From contig NZ_QWEK01000010.1 of NCBI RefSeq assembly GCF_009935845.1, forward strand, positions 1-47,805: DNA of 47,805 nt. Direction: 5' to 3'. The notes below the pieces were generated by a model that saw nothing but the letters and a program-made list of their open reading frames with translations, was not told where the DNA came from and did not search any database. This document shows, piece after piece, positions 35,804 to 43,310 of this stretch (its first letter is position 1; each line of letters starts with the position of its first letter). A program made the position numbers and the translations under genes. The stretch is from Pseudoflavonifractor sp. 524-17. Its GTDB lineage: Bacteria > Bacillota > Clostridia > Oscillospirales > Oscillospiraceae.

Positions 35804-36769
35804 TTAAAATTCAAAATCAAACGTTGCGCTGACCACGTTTTCACCTGTTATGCTATCCGTTTCAACGTAAGGGCCCTCAATGTATTCTCCGTTTTCCCCT
35901 ATTATAGAACGAACATAATCGGATTGCAAACGCGGCAAGCCCATGGAGACTGTTAATAAATAATCTCCACTTAATGGAGCGCCTTTGTCGGAAAATGCTT
36001 CGCTTGTTGCTTCACCATTTTTGACTATAACCTTTGTTTGGGCTCTGGAATCATCCCTGTCCAACGTTAACATAAGCACGGTTTCGTCCGGTAGGTTAGT
36101 TTCGATGTGGAATTCCGGTTTTCCAGTCGAACCTTCCACATTTACGGAAAAGCCAACTGAAATCATTTCTTGAGGGCCTTCTGCGCTTTCTGTGACTTTT
36201 GGCTTCTTGGAATCGGGTGAAAACAAAAATTCTCTCTGCTCATCTATCCCTGATACTGTTATTTCTGTTTCACCAATTATGTGAGTTTTAAATTCATCGT
36301 ATGCCTCAAATCTGTTTGTTGAGTAATTAGCCATAGAAACTTCGCAATTTGTTTCGGCCTGATAATAGCTAATCAAATATATAATTTCATAATTAGCTTC
36401 GTTTGGCAAGAAAGTGATAAAAACATAGTCGCCTTCTTTGCCTAAATCAAACACTTTAATTTGTCCGAGGTCATCCGTCGTGGGTTCTGTTATTTCTGTT
36501 TCGTAATCGAGTTCCTCAACAAATGCTTTCACATCATCAAACGCAAGGGATTGCTTTCTCTCTGCGTATGTTATGTAAACATCCTCAAAGAGTGGCGTAC
36601 CTACAAACTTCGGTTCTTTGCTTGGTTCAGGCTTGGGTGTAGGTGTAATTGCAACCTCTTGTGTTGGCGGTGGTGTAGAATCTGCGTTTCTTTCACCTTC
36701 CACGCACCCAGCCAACGAAACCGCCATTAGTCCCGCTAAGATTAGTGCAAGAATTTTCCTTTTCACCAT
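35804..36769 (-). CDS. predicted surface lipoprotein, lysogenic cargo (moron)
   Basis: A 321-residue protein with a lipoprotein signal peptide (VKRKILALILAGLMAVSLAG, then Cys at residue 22: the lipobox is SLAGC). A Thr/Pro linker (STPPPTQEVAITPTPKPEPS) is followed by a beta-rich extracellular region of unknown fold. It is AT-rich, with its own promoter-like TTGAAC-TATATC on the minus strand, and is opposite to all surrounding structural genes. It should be made in the lysogen and anchored outside the host membrane, perhaps altering superinfection or host interaction. Confidence 0.85.
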   Translation of the reverse strand: MVKRKILALILAGLMAVSLAGCVEGERNADSTPPPTQEVAITPTPKPEPSKEPKFVGTPLFEDVYITYAERKQSLAFDDVKAFVEELDYETEITEPTTDDLGQIKVFDLGKEGDYVFITFLPNEANYEIIYLISYYQAETNCEVSMANYSTNRFEAYDEFKTHIIGETEITVSGIDEQREFLFSPDSKKPKVTESAEGPQEMISVGFSVNVEGSTGKPEFHIETNLPDETVLMLTLDRDDSRAQTKVIVKNGEATSEAFSDKGAPLSGDYLLTVSMGLPRLQSDYVRSIIGENGEYIEGPYVETDSITGENVVSATFDFEF

Positions 36770-36848
36770 ATTTCCTCCTTCTTTCTCATAAGATATACTT
36801 ACTGTAGCACAATGTTCAAAATTTGTCCATAATTTTTTGAAAAAGCAC

Positions 36849-36877
36849 TTGACTTTTGGAAGGCATAAATATATAAT
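36849..36877 (+). promoter_or_regulatory. promoter flanked by direct repeats, operator of the RHH gene
   Basis: TTGACT (36849-36854), 17 bp, TATAAT (36872-36877). GACTTTTGGAAG (36851-36862) and GACTTATGGAAG (36878-36889) are direct repeats 27 bp apart, one within the spacer and one just after the -10 box. The gene behind encodes a ribbon-helix-helix protein, so autoregulation is likely. Confidence 0.85.
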
Positions 36878-36908
36878 GACTTATGGAAGACAAAAGTGAG
36901 GTGATTGA

Positions 36909-37082
36909 ATGTCTCCGCGTACAGGTCGTCCTACTGACAATCCAAAACCCTACAAAATCACGGTTCGCCTTGATGAAGAAGCAGAGTCCACATTGAGTAC
37001 CTATTGCAAACAAAAAGGCGTAGAGCGCGGTGAAGCTGTAAGGAGAGGTATCAAAAAGTTGGGGGACGACATAAAAAAGTGA
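36909..37082 (+). CDS. ribbon-helix-helix (CopG-like) regulator
   Basis: A 57-residue protein from ATG 36909 (GAGGTG upstream). The first strand is KPYKITVRLDEEAESTLSTY, followed by CKQKGVERGEAVRRGIKKLG, the typical one-strand two-helix fold. The N-terminal tail RTGRPTDNPKP is common in this family. It probably binds the direct repeats in its own promoter. A TGAAACAG/CTGTTTCA inverted repeat begins at its stop codon. Confidence 0.8.
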   Translation: MSPRTGRPTDNPKPYKITVRLDEEAESTLSTYCKQKGVERGEAVRRGIKKLGDDIKK

Positions 37083-37201
37083 AACAGCCCGCCCCTCGTC
37101 AAAGTAGCAGACTGTTTCAGAAACACCAGGAGGTTCCCCAACTGGATACCTTAGTATACCACACGGGAGGCCTCCGCGCAAGAAAAAAGGAGGTTTTCAC
37201 C

Positions 37202-37336
37202 ATGAGCGAGAAAAAGACAAACAACGAACGATTCAACGAAATGCTGAACACATGCCAAAACCCGCAAGCCGTTGCTGCGGCCCTGTTGATTCTGGCAGAA
37301 AATGGCCTCTTTCAAAGAAAGGAGGCGACGGTATGA
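37202..37336 (+). CDS. small hypothetical protein
   Basis: A 44-residue protein from ATG 37202 (AAAGGAGG upstream): KKTNNERFNEMLNTCQNPQA, then VAAALLILAENGLF. Mostly helical. It overlaps the next gene by 4 bp. Unknown. Confidence 0.55.
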   Translation: MSEKKTNNERFNEMLNTCQNPQAVAAALLILAENGLFQRKEATV

Positions 37337-37539
37337 CCATCAAAGAACTTGCTGCCGTTATGGCAGACGACACCACATTCACCGTCCTTATCGGCCCTGA
37401 CCAGGAAGTAGTCATCGGCAAAGAGGACAAGGCCCTCATGGAAGCCCTGGGCGACGTACTGATTGACCACGCTATTGTCAACACGGCCAACCGCCTGTGC
37501 ATCTATGCCTGCGTGGACTTGAGGAGGGCAATGGCATGA
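37333..37539 (+). CDS. small hypothetical protein
   Basis: A 68-residue protein from ATG 37333 (AAAGGAGG upstream): IKELAAVMADDTTFTVLIGP, then KALMEALGDVLIDHAIVNTA. Resembles short proteins found next to Rha genes in Clostridia phages. Function unknown. It overlaps the next start by ATGA. Confidence 0.6.
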   Translation: MTIKELAAVMADDTTFTVLIGPDQEVVIGKEDKALMEALGDVLIDHAIVNTANRLCIYACVDLRRAMA

Positions 37540-38099
37540 ACGAGCTGAAAGCCCATGACTTCCACGGCAAGAAGGTTGTGGACAGCCGGGATGTGGCCCA
37601 GATGGTGGATCGGCCCCACAACGACCTGATGAAGAGCATCCGGCAGTATGTGAAGTATCTTAACGAGGGAGAAATCTCCCAGGTCGATTTTTTCATCGAA
37701 AGTACTTACACAGCCAGCAATGGGCAGGAGCAGCCAAACTTCCTTATCACCAAGAAGGGCTGCGACATGGTGGCGAACAAGATGAACGGCAAGAAGGGCG
37801 TCCTGTTCACCGCCGCCTACGTCTCAGCCTTTGAGGAGATGCGGCAGACCCTGACAACGCCGCCCGTCCCAAAGCGTATCCCAGATGTGTCTCCCAGCGG
37901 TCTTGCCAAACTGATTACTGTCACCCGGCAAGTCATGTTGGACATGGGGAACAGCCCGGTCGAAATCGGAGCCATGACCAAGAGCGTGTTGGAGACTTGG
38001 GGCATTCCGGTTCCGGTGGCGTTCTCCCAGCAGATACCTGGGCAGCTGTGCTTGTTTGAAAACAGCGCACTGGGAGAAGGACGGGGGGCGTCGGCATGA
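37536..38099 (+). CDS. Rha-family phage regulatory protein
   Basis: A 187-residue protein from ATG 37536. The Rha domain spans residues 10-105: VVDSRDVAQMVDRPHNDLMK, SIRQYVKYLNEGEISQVDFF and TKKGCDMVANKMNGKKGVLF. The C-terminal part (SGLAKLITVTRQVMLDMGNS) is helical. Rha proteins affect phage growth, and some act with antirepressors. It is the fourth regulator of this general type here and again lies among structural genes. Confidence 0.9.
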   Translation: MNELKAHDFHGKKVVDSRDVAQMVDRPHNDLMKSIRQYVKYLNEGEISQVDFFIESTYTASNGQEQPNFLITKKGCDMVANKMNGKKGVLFTAAYVSAFEEMRQTLTTPPVPKRIPDVSPSGLAKLITVTRQVMLDMGNSPVEIGAMTKSVLETWGIPVPVAFSQQIPGQLCLFENSALGEGRGASA

Positions 38100-38185
38100 G
38101 CAAGACGATTACCCTGACAGGCGACGCCGCGCAGGCCCAGGCGGCATTTCCCGGAGAGGAGGTCAGCGCCTGTGAAACGCTTTGA
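38096..38185 (+). CDS. very small protein, 29 residues
   Basis: ATG 38096 overlaps the previous stop (ATGA) and encodes SKTITLTGDAAQAQAAFPGE and EVSACETL. The overlap structure is the main support. Function unknown. Confidence 0.4.
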   Translation: MSKTITLTGDAAQAQAAFPGEEVSACETL

Positions 38186-38327
38186 GATGACCATCCGTGA
38201 GGACGGCATTACCATCCGCCGGGAGGCAGAGGAGCGGCTGACCGGAACGCAGAAATTTCAACTTCTGGCGGGGCTGATTGGCACCGCGGCAATCCTTGGC
38301 TTTTTCTGGATACTCACTTCAATCTAA
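38172..38327 (+). CDS. small membrane protein, 51 resid.
   Basis: GTG 38172 with GAGGAGG 9 bp upstream. A basic and charged front (KRFEMTIREDGITIRREAEE) is followed by one hydrophobic segment (LLAGLIGTAAILGFFWILTS) at the very C-terminus, so it is probably tail-anchored. Unknown. Confidence 0.55.
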   Translation: MKRFEMTIREDGITIRREAEERLTGTQKFQLLAGLIGTAAILGFFWILTSI

Positions 38328-38341
38328 CAACCAAATCAATC

Positions 38342-38380
38342 AAAATTCCCGCTATCTCTATGAGGTGGCGGGAATTTTTT
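38342..38380 (+). terminator. intrinsic terminator of the regulatory insert
   Basis: AAAATTCCCGC pairs with GCGGGAATTTT across a 15-nt loop and runs on in T. It ends the 36909-38327 unit, supporting the idea that this is a separate module. Confidence 0.9.
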
Positions 38381-38397
38381 ATGCAAGGAGTGAGAAT

Positions 38398-38724
38398 TTG
38401 ACAATCAATATTTTGGGAGCACAGTACACCATCACACAAAGCCACAATGACCCGCGCCTGGAAAATATCGACGGCTTTTGCGATGAAACCACAAAAGAAA
38501 TCGTTGTAGAGACCTACGAGGGCGATGATGGGAAACCCGGAGTAAAGGGACAGCTGGACATTCAGCGGAAGAAAAATGTCCGTCACGAAATTGTCCATGC
38601 TTTCCTGTTTGAGTGCGGCCTTGCCGAAAACAGCCCGTGGGCGCAGAACGAGGAACTTGTGGACTGGATTGCCATTCAAGGCCCGAAAATCTGGAAAGCG
38701 TGGCAGGAGGCTGGGGCGGTATGA
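38398..38724 (+). CDS. HExxH metallopeptidase-like protein
   Basis: A 108-residue protein from TTG 38398 (AAGGAG upstream). VRHEIVHAFLFECGL carries the HExxH zinc motif, and NEELVDWIA downstream supplies a possible third ligand. The first part (TINILGAQYTITQSHNDPRL) is beta-rich. Small HExxH proteins are found in Firmicutes phages, but their substrate is unknown. It lies between regulators and tail genes and overlaps the tail gene start (ATGA). Confidence 0.75.
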   Translation: MTINILGAQYTITQSHNDPRLENIDGFCDETTKEIVVETYEGDDGKPGVKGQLDIQRKKNVRHEIVHAFLFECGLAENSPWAQNEELVDWIAIQGPKIWKAWQEAGAV

Positions 38725-39092
38725 CCAAAGCCGCATCTCTCTATCAATTCTTTTCCTCGTTTGGGATGCCAGCCTACACCGCCACCAGTGTTCCGGACGA
38801 TGTGACATTCCCCTATTTGACCTACGAGCTTATCACCAGCGCCTGGGGCGGGGAACCGGTCGGCCTGACGGTCAACCTGTGGTTCTACACAACGTCGGAG
38901 GCTGTGCCAAACGCAAAGGCGGAGGAGCTGTCTGAAGCAATCAGTTTGGGTGGGAAGATCATCCCCTGTGACGGCGGTTATATCTGGCTCAAGCGCGGCA
39001 CGCCCTGGTGCCAAAGCCTGAGCGACGAGACATCGCCGACCATCAAGCGGCGGTACATCAACGTTACTGCCGAATATCTGACAAAAAACTGA
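38721..39092 (+). CDS. tail terminator / minor tail-joining protein
   Basis: A 123-residue protein from ATG 38721. SLYQFFSSFGMPAYTATSVP, then FPYLTYELITSAWGGEPVGL and VNLWFYTTSEAVPNAKAEEL, resemble the gp17-like tail terminator group ('minor capsid/tail completion') that precedes the tail tube gene in these phages. It caps the tail tube. Position directly before the tube gene supports it. Confidence 0.8.
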   Translation: MTKAASLYQFFSSFGMPAYTATSVPDDVTFPYLTYELITSAWGGEPVGLTVNLWFYTTSEAVPNAKAEELSEAISLGGKIIPCDGGYIWLKRGTPWCQSLSDETSPTIKRRYINVTAEYLTKN

Positions 39093-39101
39093 ACGTTGTT
39101 C

Positions 39102-39177
39102 CCCGCCCAACGCTTAGGGCGGGAAGGGCTAAAAGGTGCCGTTTATTCGATAATTTTGAATAAATGGCACCTTATTT
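39102..39177 (+). terminator. composite twin-hairpin element, copy 2
   Basis: CCCGCCC/GGGCGGG (39102-39123) is followed by AAGGGCTAAA and a 16-bp stem (39133-39148 with 39158-39173), then ATTTTCTG. It closely resembles copy 1 at 32895. It lies 19 bp before the tube gene start, so if it terminated fully the tail genes would be silent. Partial termination, processing or mRNA protection is more likely. Confidence 0.8.
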
Positions 39178-39195
39178 TCTGAAAGGAAGTGCAAT

Positions 39196-39795
39196 ATGGG
39201 CAAATTTACCGTTATCCCCCAGGATACCTTTGAGGGCTTGCAGCTGGACGCAGGCGTACTGCTGAGGACATTTAACCCGGAGACCGGTGCGGCCCCCAAG
39301 GATGAAGACATCATCTGCGCCACCACCGGCGGCATTAACCCGTCCTGTGTACCTACATACAGCGACTTTGCGGAGGATGTGGACAACGCGCCTATCAATC
39401 TCATGGAGTTTAAGCACCTGGACGGCTGGGAGTGCAAGATGGGCTTTACCTCTCTGGGCACATCTGCGGAATCCATCCGCCTTGCCCTGGGTGCGGCGGA
39501 CATCGACGCCGCCACCGGCAAGATCACTCCCCGGCGCAGCGTGAAACTAGAAGACTTCTCCGATGTCTGGTGGGTGGGCGACCGGGCGGACGGCGGCATG
39601 GTCGCTATCCGTCTGATCAACGCTCTGTCCACCGGCGGCTTCTCCCTCCAGACAACCAAAAACGGCAAGGGCCAGGTCTCTATGGAGCTGACCGGACATG
39701 TCTCCATCAAGGACCAGGACACCATGCCAATGGAGTTTTACAGTGCGGCTCCTACCAATTCTGATACGGAGGTGGCGGAATATGAGGCTGTCTGA
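39196..39795 (+). CDS. major tail tube protein
   Basis: A 199-residue protein from ATG 39196 (AAAGGAAG upstream). DAGVLLRTFNPETGAAPKDE, ICATTGGINPSCVPTYSDFA, EDVDNAPINLMEFKHLDGWE and the beta-rich remainder match phi13/gpV-like Firmicutes tube proteins. It should polymerise into the tail tube around the tape measure. It overlaps the chaperone gene by 14 bp. Confidence 0.88.
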   Translation: MGKFTVIPQDTFEGLQLDAGVLLRTFNPETGAAPKDEDIICATTGGINPSCVPTYSDFAEDVDNAPINLMEFKHLDGWECKMGFTSLGTSAESIRLALGAADIDAATGKITPRRSVKLEDFSDVWWVGDRADGGMVAIRLINALSTGGFSLQTTKNGKGQVSMELTGHVSIKDQDTMPMEFYSAAPTNSDTEVAEYEAV

Positions 39796-40135
39796 TTTCA
39801 GGGACAAAAAGGGCATTGAAGTAGTCGCAAAGCTGCTGGTGCCCATCGGGAACATTGCCGCAGACAAGGAAATGGCGAATGCGCAAAAAAGCAGTAAGCA
39901 TATGGGGGAGTTTGCCTCCCTGCTTCTGCAAAGGCACGCGCAGGATGTCATGACCATGCTGGCCACGCTGAACGACCAAGACCCGGCGGACTACCACTGT
40001 ACCGCCGCCACAGTCCTGGTTGACGTGTTCACCATGATCTCCGACCCCGAGCTGATGATGCTTTTCGGATTGCAGGGTCAGACCCCGGCCTCCTCTGGCT
40101 CTGCATCGGAGAGTACCGAGGCCCCCAAAACGTAA
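39782..40135 (+). CDS. tail assembly chaperone, first frame
   Basis: A 117-residue helical protein from ATG 39782: SDFRDKKGIEVVAKLLVPIG, NIAADKEMANAQKSSKHMGE, then VLVDVFTMISDPELMMLFGL and a Ser/Ala/Thr-rich tail. It sits between tube and tape measure genes, the usual chaperone place. A second reading frame (-1) overlaps its end, as in gpG/gpGT-type pairs. Confidence 0.85.
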   Translation: MRLSDFRDKKGIEVVAKLLVPIGNIAADKEMANAQKSSKHMGEFASLLLQRHAQDVMTMLATLNDQDPADYHCTAATVLVDVFTMISDPELMMLFGLQGQTPASSGSASESTEAPKT

Positions 40136-40344
40136 ACGCACTGATCCGCTATTTCGAGGCCCGAATGGACCAGGCCCAGAAGGAGAAGGTGTATCGGATA
40201 TACGTCACAGACACCTTATGGGGCCTGGCCCACGGGCGCGGATTGGAAACGAGGTATAGAGACCTGTTTCAAAAAGAGGTTCAGGAGACCAGAACGGCGG
40301 AAGAAATCGTGCAGCATATCAAATCAAAACTCGCCGCTGTATAA
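40024..40344 (+). CDS. tail assembly chaperone extension in -1 frame
   Basis: Opened by a stop at 40021, the -1 frame reads ADDAFRIAGSDPGLLWLCIG, EYRGPQNVNALIRYFEARMD, then KVYRIYVTDTLWGLAHGRGL. It looks like real protein, better than the Ser/Thr tail of the first frame. Production by a -1 shift from 39782 is the standard arrangement. I see no canonical slippery heptamer; candidates are CCCCCAAAAC (about 40123) and CTTTTC (about 40062). Internal ATG 40165 could also start a separate product. Confidence 0.7.
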   Translation, partial: RVHHDLRPRADDAFRIAGSDPGLLWLCIGEYRGPQNVNALIRYFEARMDQAQKEKVYRIYVTDTLWGLAHGRGLETRYRDLFQKEVQETRTAEEIVQHIKSKLAAV

Positions 40345-40376
40345 GTCCCATTTTGTAAGAAAGGAGGAATTCCGAA

Positions 40377-42902
40377 TTGAATGTATTTGACCTTGTGGCG
40401 CGAATCATTCTGGACACAAGCGATTACGAAAACGGGCTGAGCAACGCGAGCAAGCTAGCCAAAAGTTTTGGCAATGGCCTAAAAACGATAGCAAAAGTAG
40501 GCGCTGTTGCTCTTACGGCGGCAACTGGGGCCGCGGCTGCATTTGCTGGTGCCTCTGTAAAAGTTGGCGCTGATTTTGATTCTTCGATGTCTCAAGTTGC
40601 GGCAACGATGGGCACCACTGTGGATAAAATTGGGGCACTTCGTGACTTCGCAATGGAAATGGGGTCAAAGACCGCTTTTTCTGCCTCACAAGCTGCGGAC
40701 GCACTGAATTACATGGCCCTCGCCGGATATGACGCCGAGCAGGCTATGGAGGCTCTTCCAAACGTTCTAAATCTTGCAGCAGCGGGTGGAATAGAACTGG
40801 CCGCTGCTTCGGACATGGTGACAGACGCGCAGTCTGCCCTTGGCTTGAGCATGGAGGAATCTGCCGAACTGGTAGATAAGATGGCGATGGCCTCCAGCAA
40901 GTCCAATACCAGCGTAGCGCAGTTAGGAGAAGCAATCCTGACGGTTGGCGGCACCGCGAAGAACCTTGCGGGCGGCACAACTGAGTTGGCCACCGCTTTG
41001 GGCATCCTGGCGGACAACGGCGTAAAGGGCGCAGAGGGCGGCACGGCGCTGAGAAACATCATTCTTTCACTTACCGCTCCTACAGATACAGCGTCTGCAC
41101 TCATGGAGAACTTGGGGATTAAAGTGTTTGATGCGTCCGGGAAGATGCGCTCTCTAAACGATATATTTTCGGAACTAAATATAATTCTGTCCCATATGAC
41201 GCAAGAAGAAAGGATGGAGGTACTAAGCAATATTTTCAATAGCAGGGACTTAAAATCGGCAGAAGCCCTGTTGGCTAATGCGGGGGCTAGATTCTACGAA
41301 CTTGGCGGATATATTGATGCGGCGTCTTTCTCCATCGACAATTTTGAAAAGGCGCTAGACGAGACGAATAATATCAGTATGTCAAAGTTGGAACAGAATC
41401 TTGAAAAGCTCGGAGTGAGCGCGGAAGAGCTTAATTACGTTCTTTCCACGTATGGCAAAAAGGGCGCTAAAGCTGTCGCGTCTGGTCTGTTCGAGGTGGT
41501 TGACGCCGGGGTTTCTGTTGACCAAATCATACAAGCATTGGGCGGCGACCTGGAAAATTTGCAGTTAGCTTTTGATGAGTCTTCTGGCGCGGCGGCGCAG
41601 ATGGCGGAAACGCAACTGGACAACCTTTCCGGCGATGTCATAAAGTTTAAATCCGCGCTGGAAGGAGCACAGATCATCCTATCAGACCAGCTCACACCCG
41701 GCCTCCGGGAATTTGTCCAGTTTGGAACCGATGGAATCAGCAGCATTACGGACGCGTTCAAAGAGGGCGGTTTATCCGGCGCGATGGAGGCGTTCGGAAC
41801 GTTTTTAAGTGACGGCCTCAATATGATCATCGAAAACCTTCCGTCAGTAATCAATGCCGGTATGGAGGTTGCGGGAGCGCTTGGGCAGGGCCTTATTGAC
41901 AACCTACCAACGATTATAGATTCTGCTATCGAGATTGTAACTACATTGGTAGACGGCCTGGTTTCTGCATTACCGCAATTAGCGGAAGCGGCAATCGAAA
42001 TCATTACCTCTCTGGCTGCTGGGGTTTCAGAATACCTTCCAGAGCTAATCCCGGTGGCAATAAGCGCAATTTTGCAATTTGCAGAGACGCTTTTAGATAA
42101 TGCGGACAAAATTTTGGATGCAGGGATGGAATTGCTGGTATCCCTTGCGGAAGGTATAGCCAATGCTTTGCCTGAACTCATCGAAAAAGCGCCAGAAATA
42201 ATAACAAAACTACTAAGCACACTCAACAAGAGTACACCAAAGTTTGGAGCGGCTGGAGTAAAAATTGTGATAGCTCTTGCAGGCGGAATGTTAGAATCTC
42301 TCCCTCAGCTGGCATTAGTTATGCCCAAAATGTTTTTTGGGCTGGTCCAATCTATTACAGACAGGCTTGGCAGTATGACAGAAGCCGGATTTGAAATTAT
42401 ATCCGCCGTTGGAGAAGGTATAGACAACGCGATTAAAGGAGCGGCTCAGTGGGGCGCGGACCTGATTGACAATTTTGTCCAAGGGATTAAAGATTCTATC
42501 GGAAAAGTCGTAGATTCTGTAAAAAACATAGGGAAAACAATTGCGGACTACATTGGCTTTTCGGAGCCGGATAAAGGCCCTTTAAGCAACTTTCACACCT
42601 ACGCCCCTGATATGATGCAGCTTTTTGCAAAGGGGATTAAAGACAATGAGGCCCTGTTAGAGAGTGCGTTTGGCGACGCGCTGGATTTTGGATTCAAAAC
42701 GCCGGACCTTAATTTCGAGACTACCGCAAATATCCACTCTGGGATTGGGCAAACGCAAAACTCTGGCGGCGTTATGGCGGAACAAGGAGGAGACATTGTG
42801 ATTAACATCACAGAAACCATTGACGGGGAAATTTTGTCCCGCCGGATGTTCCGGTACAACAGGGCCGAGAGCGAAAGAATCGGCGCGGCGATGGTGCAGT
42901 AG
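40377..42902 (+). CDS. tail tape measure protein
   Basis: An 841-residue protein starting at TTG 40377 (AAGGAGG 8 bp upstream). The first region (VARIILDTSDYENGLSNASK) and the PhageMin_Tail domain (MSQVAATMGTTVDKIGALRD, then ALNYMALAGYDAEQAMEALP) are clear. The middle (about 480-720) is a series of hydrophobic helical repeats such as LPQLAEAAIEIITSLAAG and LPELIEKAPEIITKLLS. The end folds back into a compact region. It sets tail length and helps DNA entry. No peptidase or lysozyme domain is visible. Confidence 0.97.
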   Translation: MNVFDLVARIILDTSDYENGLSNASKLAKSFGNGLKTIAKVGAVALTAATGAAAAFAGASVKVGADFDSSMSQVAATMGTTVDKIGALRDFAMEMGSKTAFSASQAADALNYMALAGYDAEQAMEALPNVLNLAAAGGIELAAASDMVTDAQSALGLSMEESAELVDKMAMASSKSNTSVAQLGEAILTVGGTAKNLAGGTTELATALGILADNGVKGAEGGTALRNIILSLTAPTDTASALMENLGIKVFDASGKMRSLNDIFSELNIILSHMTQEERMEVLSNIFNSRDLKSAEALLANAGARFYELGGYIDAASFSIDNFEKALDETNNISMSKLEQNLEKLGVSAEELNYVLSTYGKKGAKAVASGLFEVVDAGVSVDQIIQALGGDLENLQLAFDESSGAAAQMAETQLDNLSGDVIKFKSALEGAQIILSDQLTPGLREFVQFGTDGISSITDAFKEGGLSGAMEAFGTFLSDGLNMIIENLPSVINAGMEVAGALGQGLIDNLPTIIDSAIEIVTTLVDGLVSALPQLAEAAIEIITSLAAGVSEYLPELIPVAISAILQFAETLLDNADKILDAGMELLVSLAEGIANALPELIEKAPEIITKLLSTLNKSTPKFGAAGVKIVIALAGGMLESLPQLALVMPKMFFGLVQSITDRLGSMTEAGFEIISAVGEGIDNAIKGAAQWGADLIDNFVQGIKDSIGKVVDSVKNIGKTIADYIGFSEPDKGPLSNFHTYAPDMMQLFAKGIKDNEALLESAFGDALDFGFKTPDLNFETTANIHSGIGQTQNSGGVMAEQGGDIVINITETIDGEILSRRMFRYNRAESERIGAAMVQ

Positions 42903-42923
42903 CAGTAAGGGAGGTGAGCCGTC

Positions 42924-43304
42924 ATGACGGACGGGAAGCGGCTGAAAATCAACGGCACGGACTACAGCGGCTATTTTACCAGAACCGGCTATTCGGTTGG
43001 GTATGAGAGCGTACAGGGGAGCAACGCGGGCCAGATGCTGGACGGCACCTATATGGAAGACGAGCTGAAAATCCGGACCGTAGTCACGCTGAACTGTATG
43101 CCCCTGACGCAGGAGCAGCTATCCGCCCTTTTGAATGAGGTATACGGGAGGGTATACCACATGGTTGAGTATTTTGACCCAAAGACAAACGGATACAGGG
43201 AAGAGGAAATGCGCAGGCATGTGACCACGCAGACCTACCGCGGCTTTGGCGCGGGAGGGGATGAGTATTGGACCCGCACGTCTGTCACGTTTACATCGAG
43301 GTAG
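42924..43304 (+). CDS. small distal tail protein
   Basis: A 126-residue protein from ATG 42924 (GGGAGGTG upstream): LKINGTDYSGYFTRTGYSVG, LDGTYMEDELKIRTVVTLNC and GYREEEMRRHVTTQTYRGFG. Lies between tape measure and the large fibre gene, where distal tail (Dit-like) proteins are encoded. Much shorter than a typical Dit, so probably a Dit-core or hub component. Confidence 0.7.
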   Translation: MTDGKRLKINGTDYSGYFTRTGYSVGYESVQGSNAGQMLDGTYMEDELKIRTVVTLNCMPLTQEQLSALLNEVYGRVYHMVEYFDPKTNGYREEEMRRHVTTQTYRGFGAGGDEYWTRTSVTFTSR

Positions 43305-43310
43305 AGCAAC

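Noticed and set aside
41435-42229. 264-codon minus-strand frame
   Set aside because: Antisense to the tape measure repeats; Ser/Ile/Ala bias typical of a shadow.
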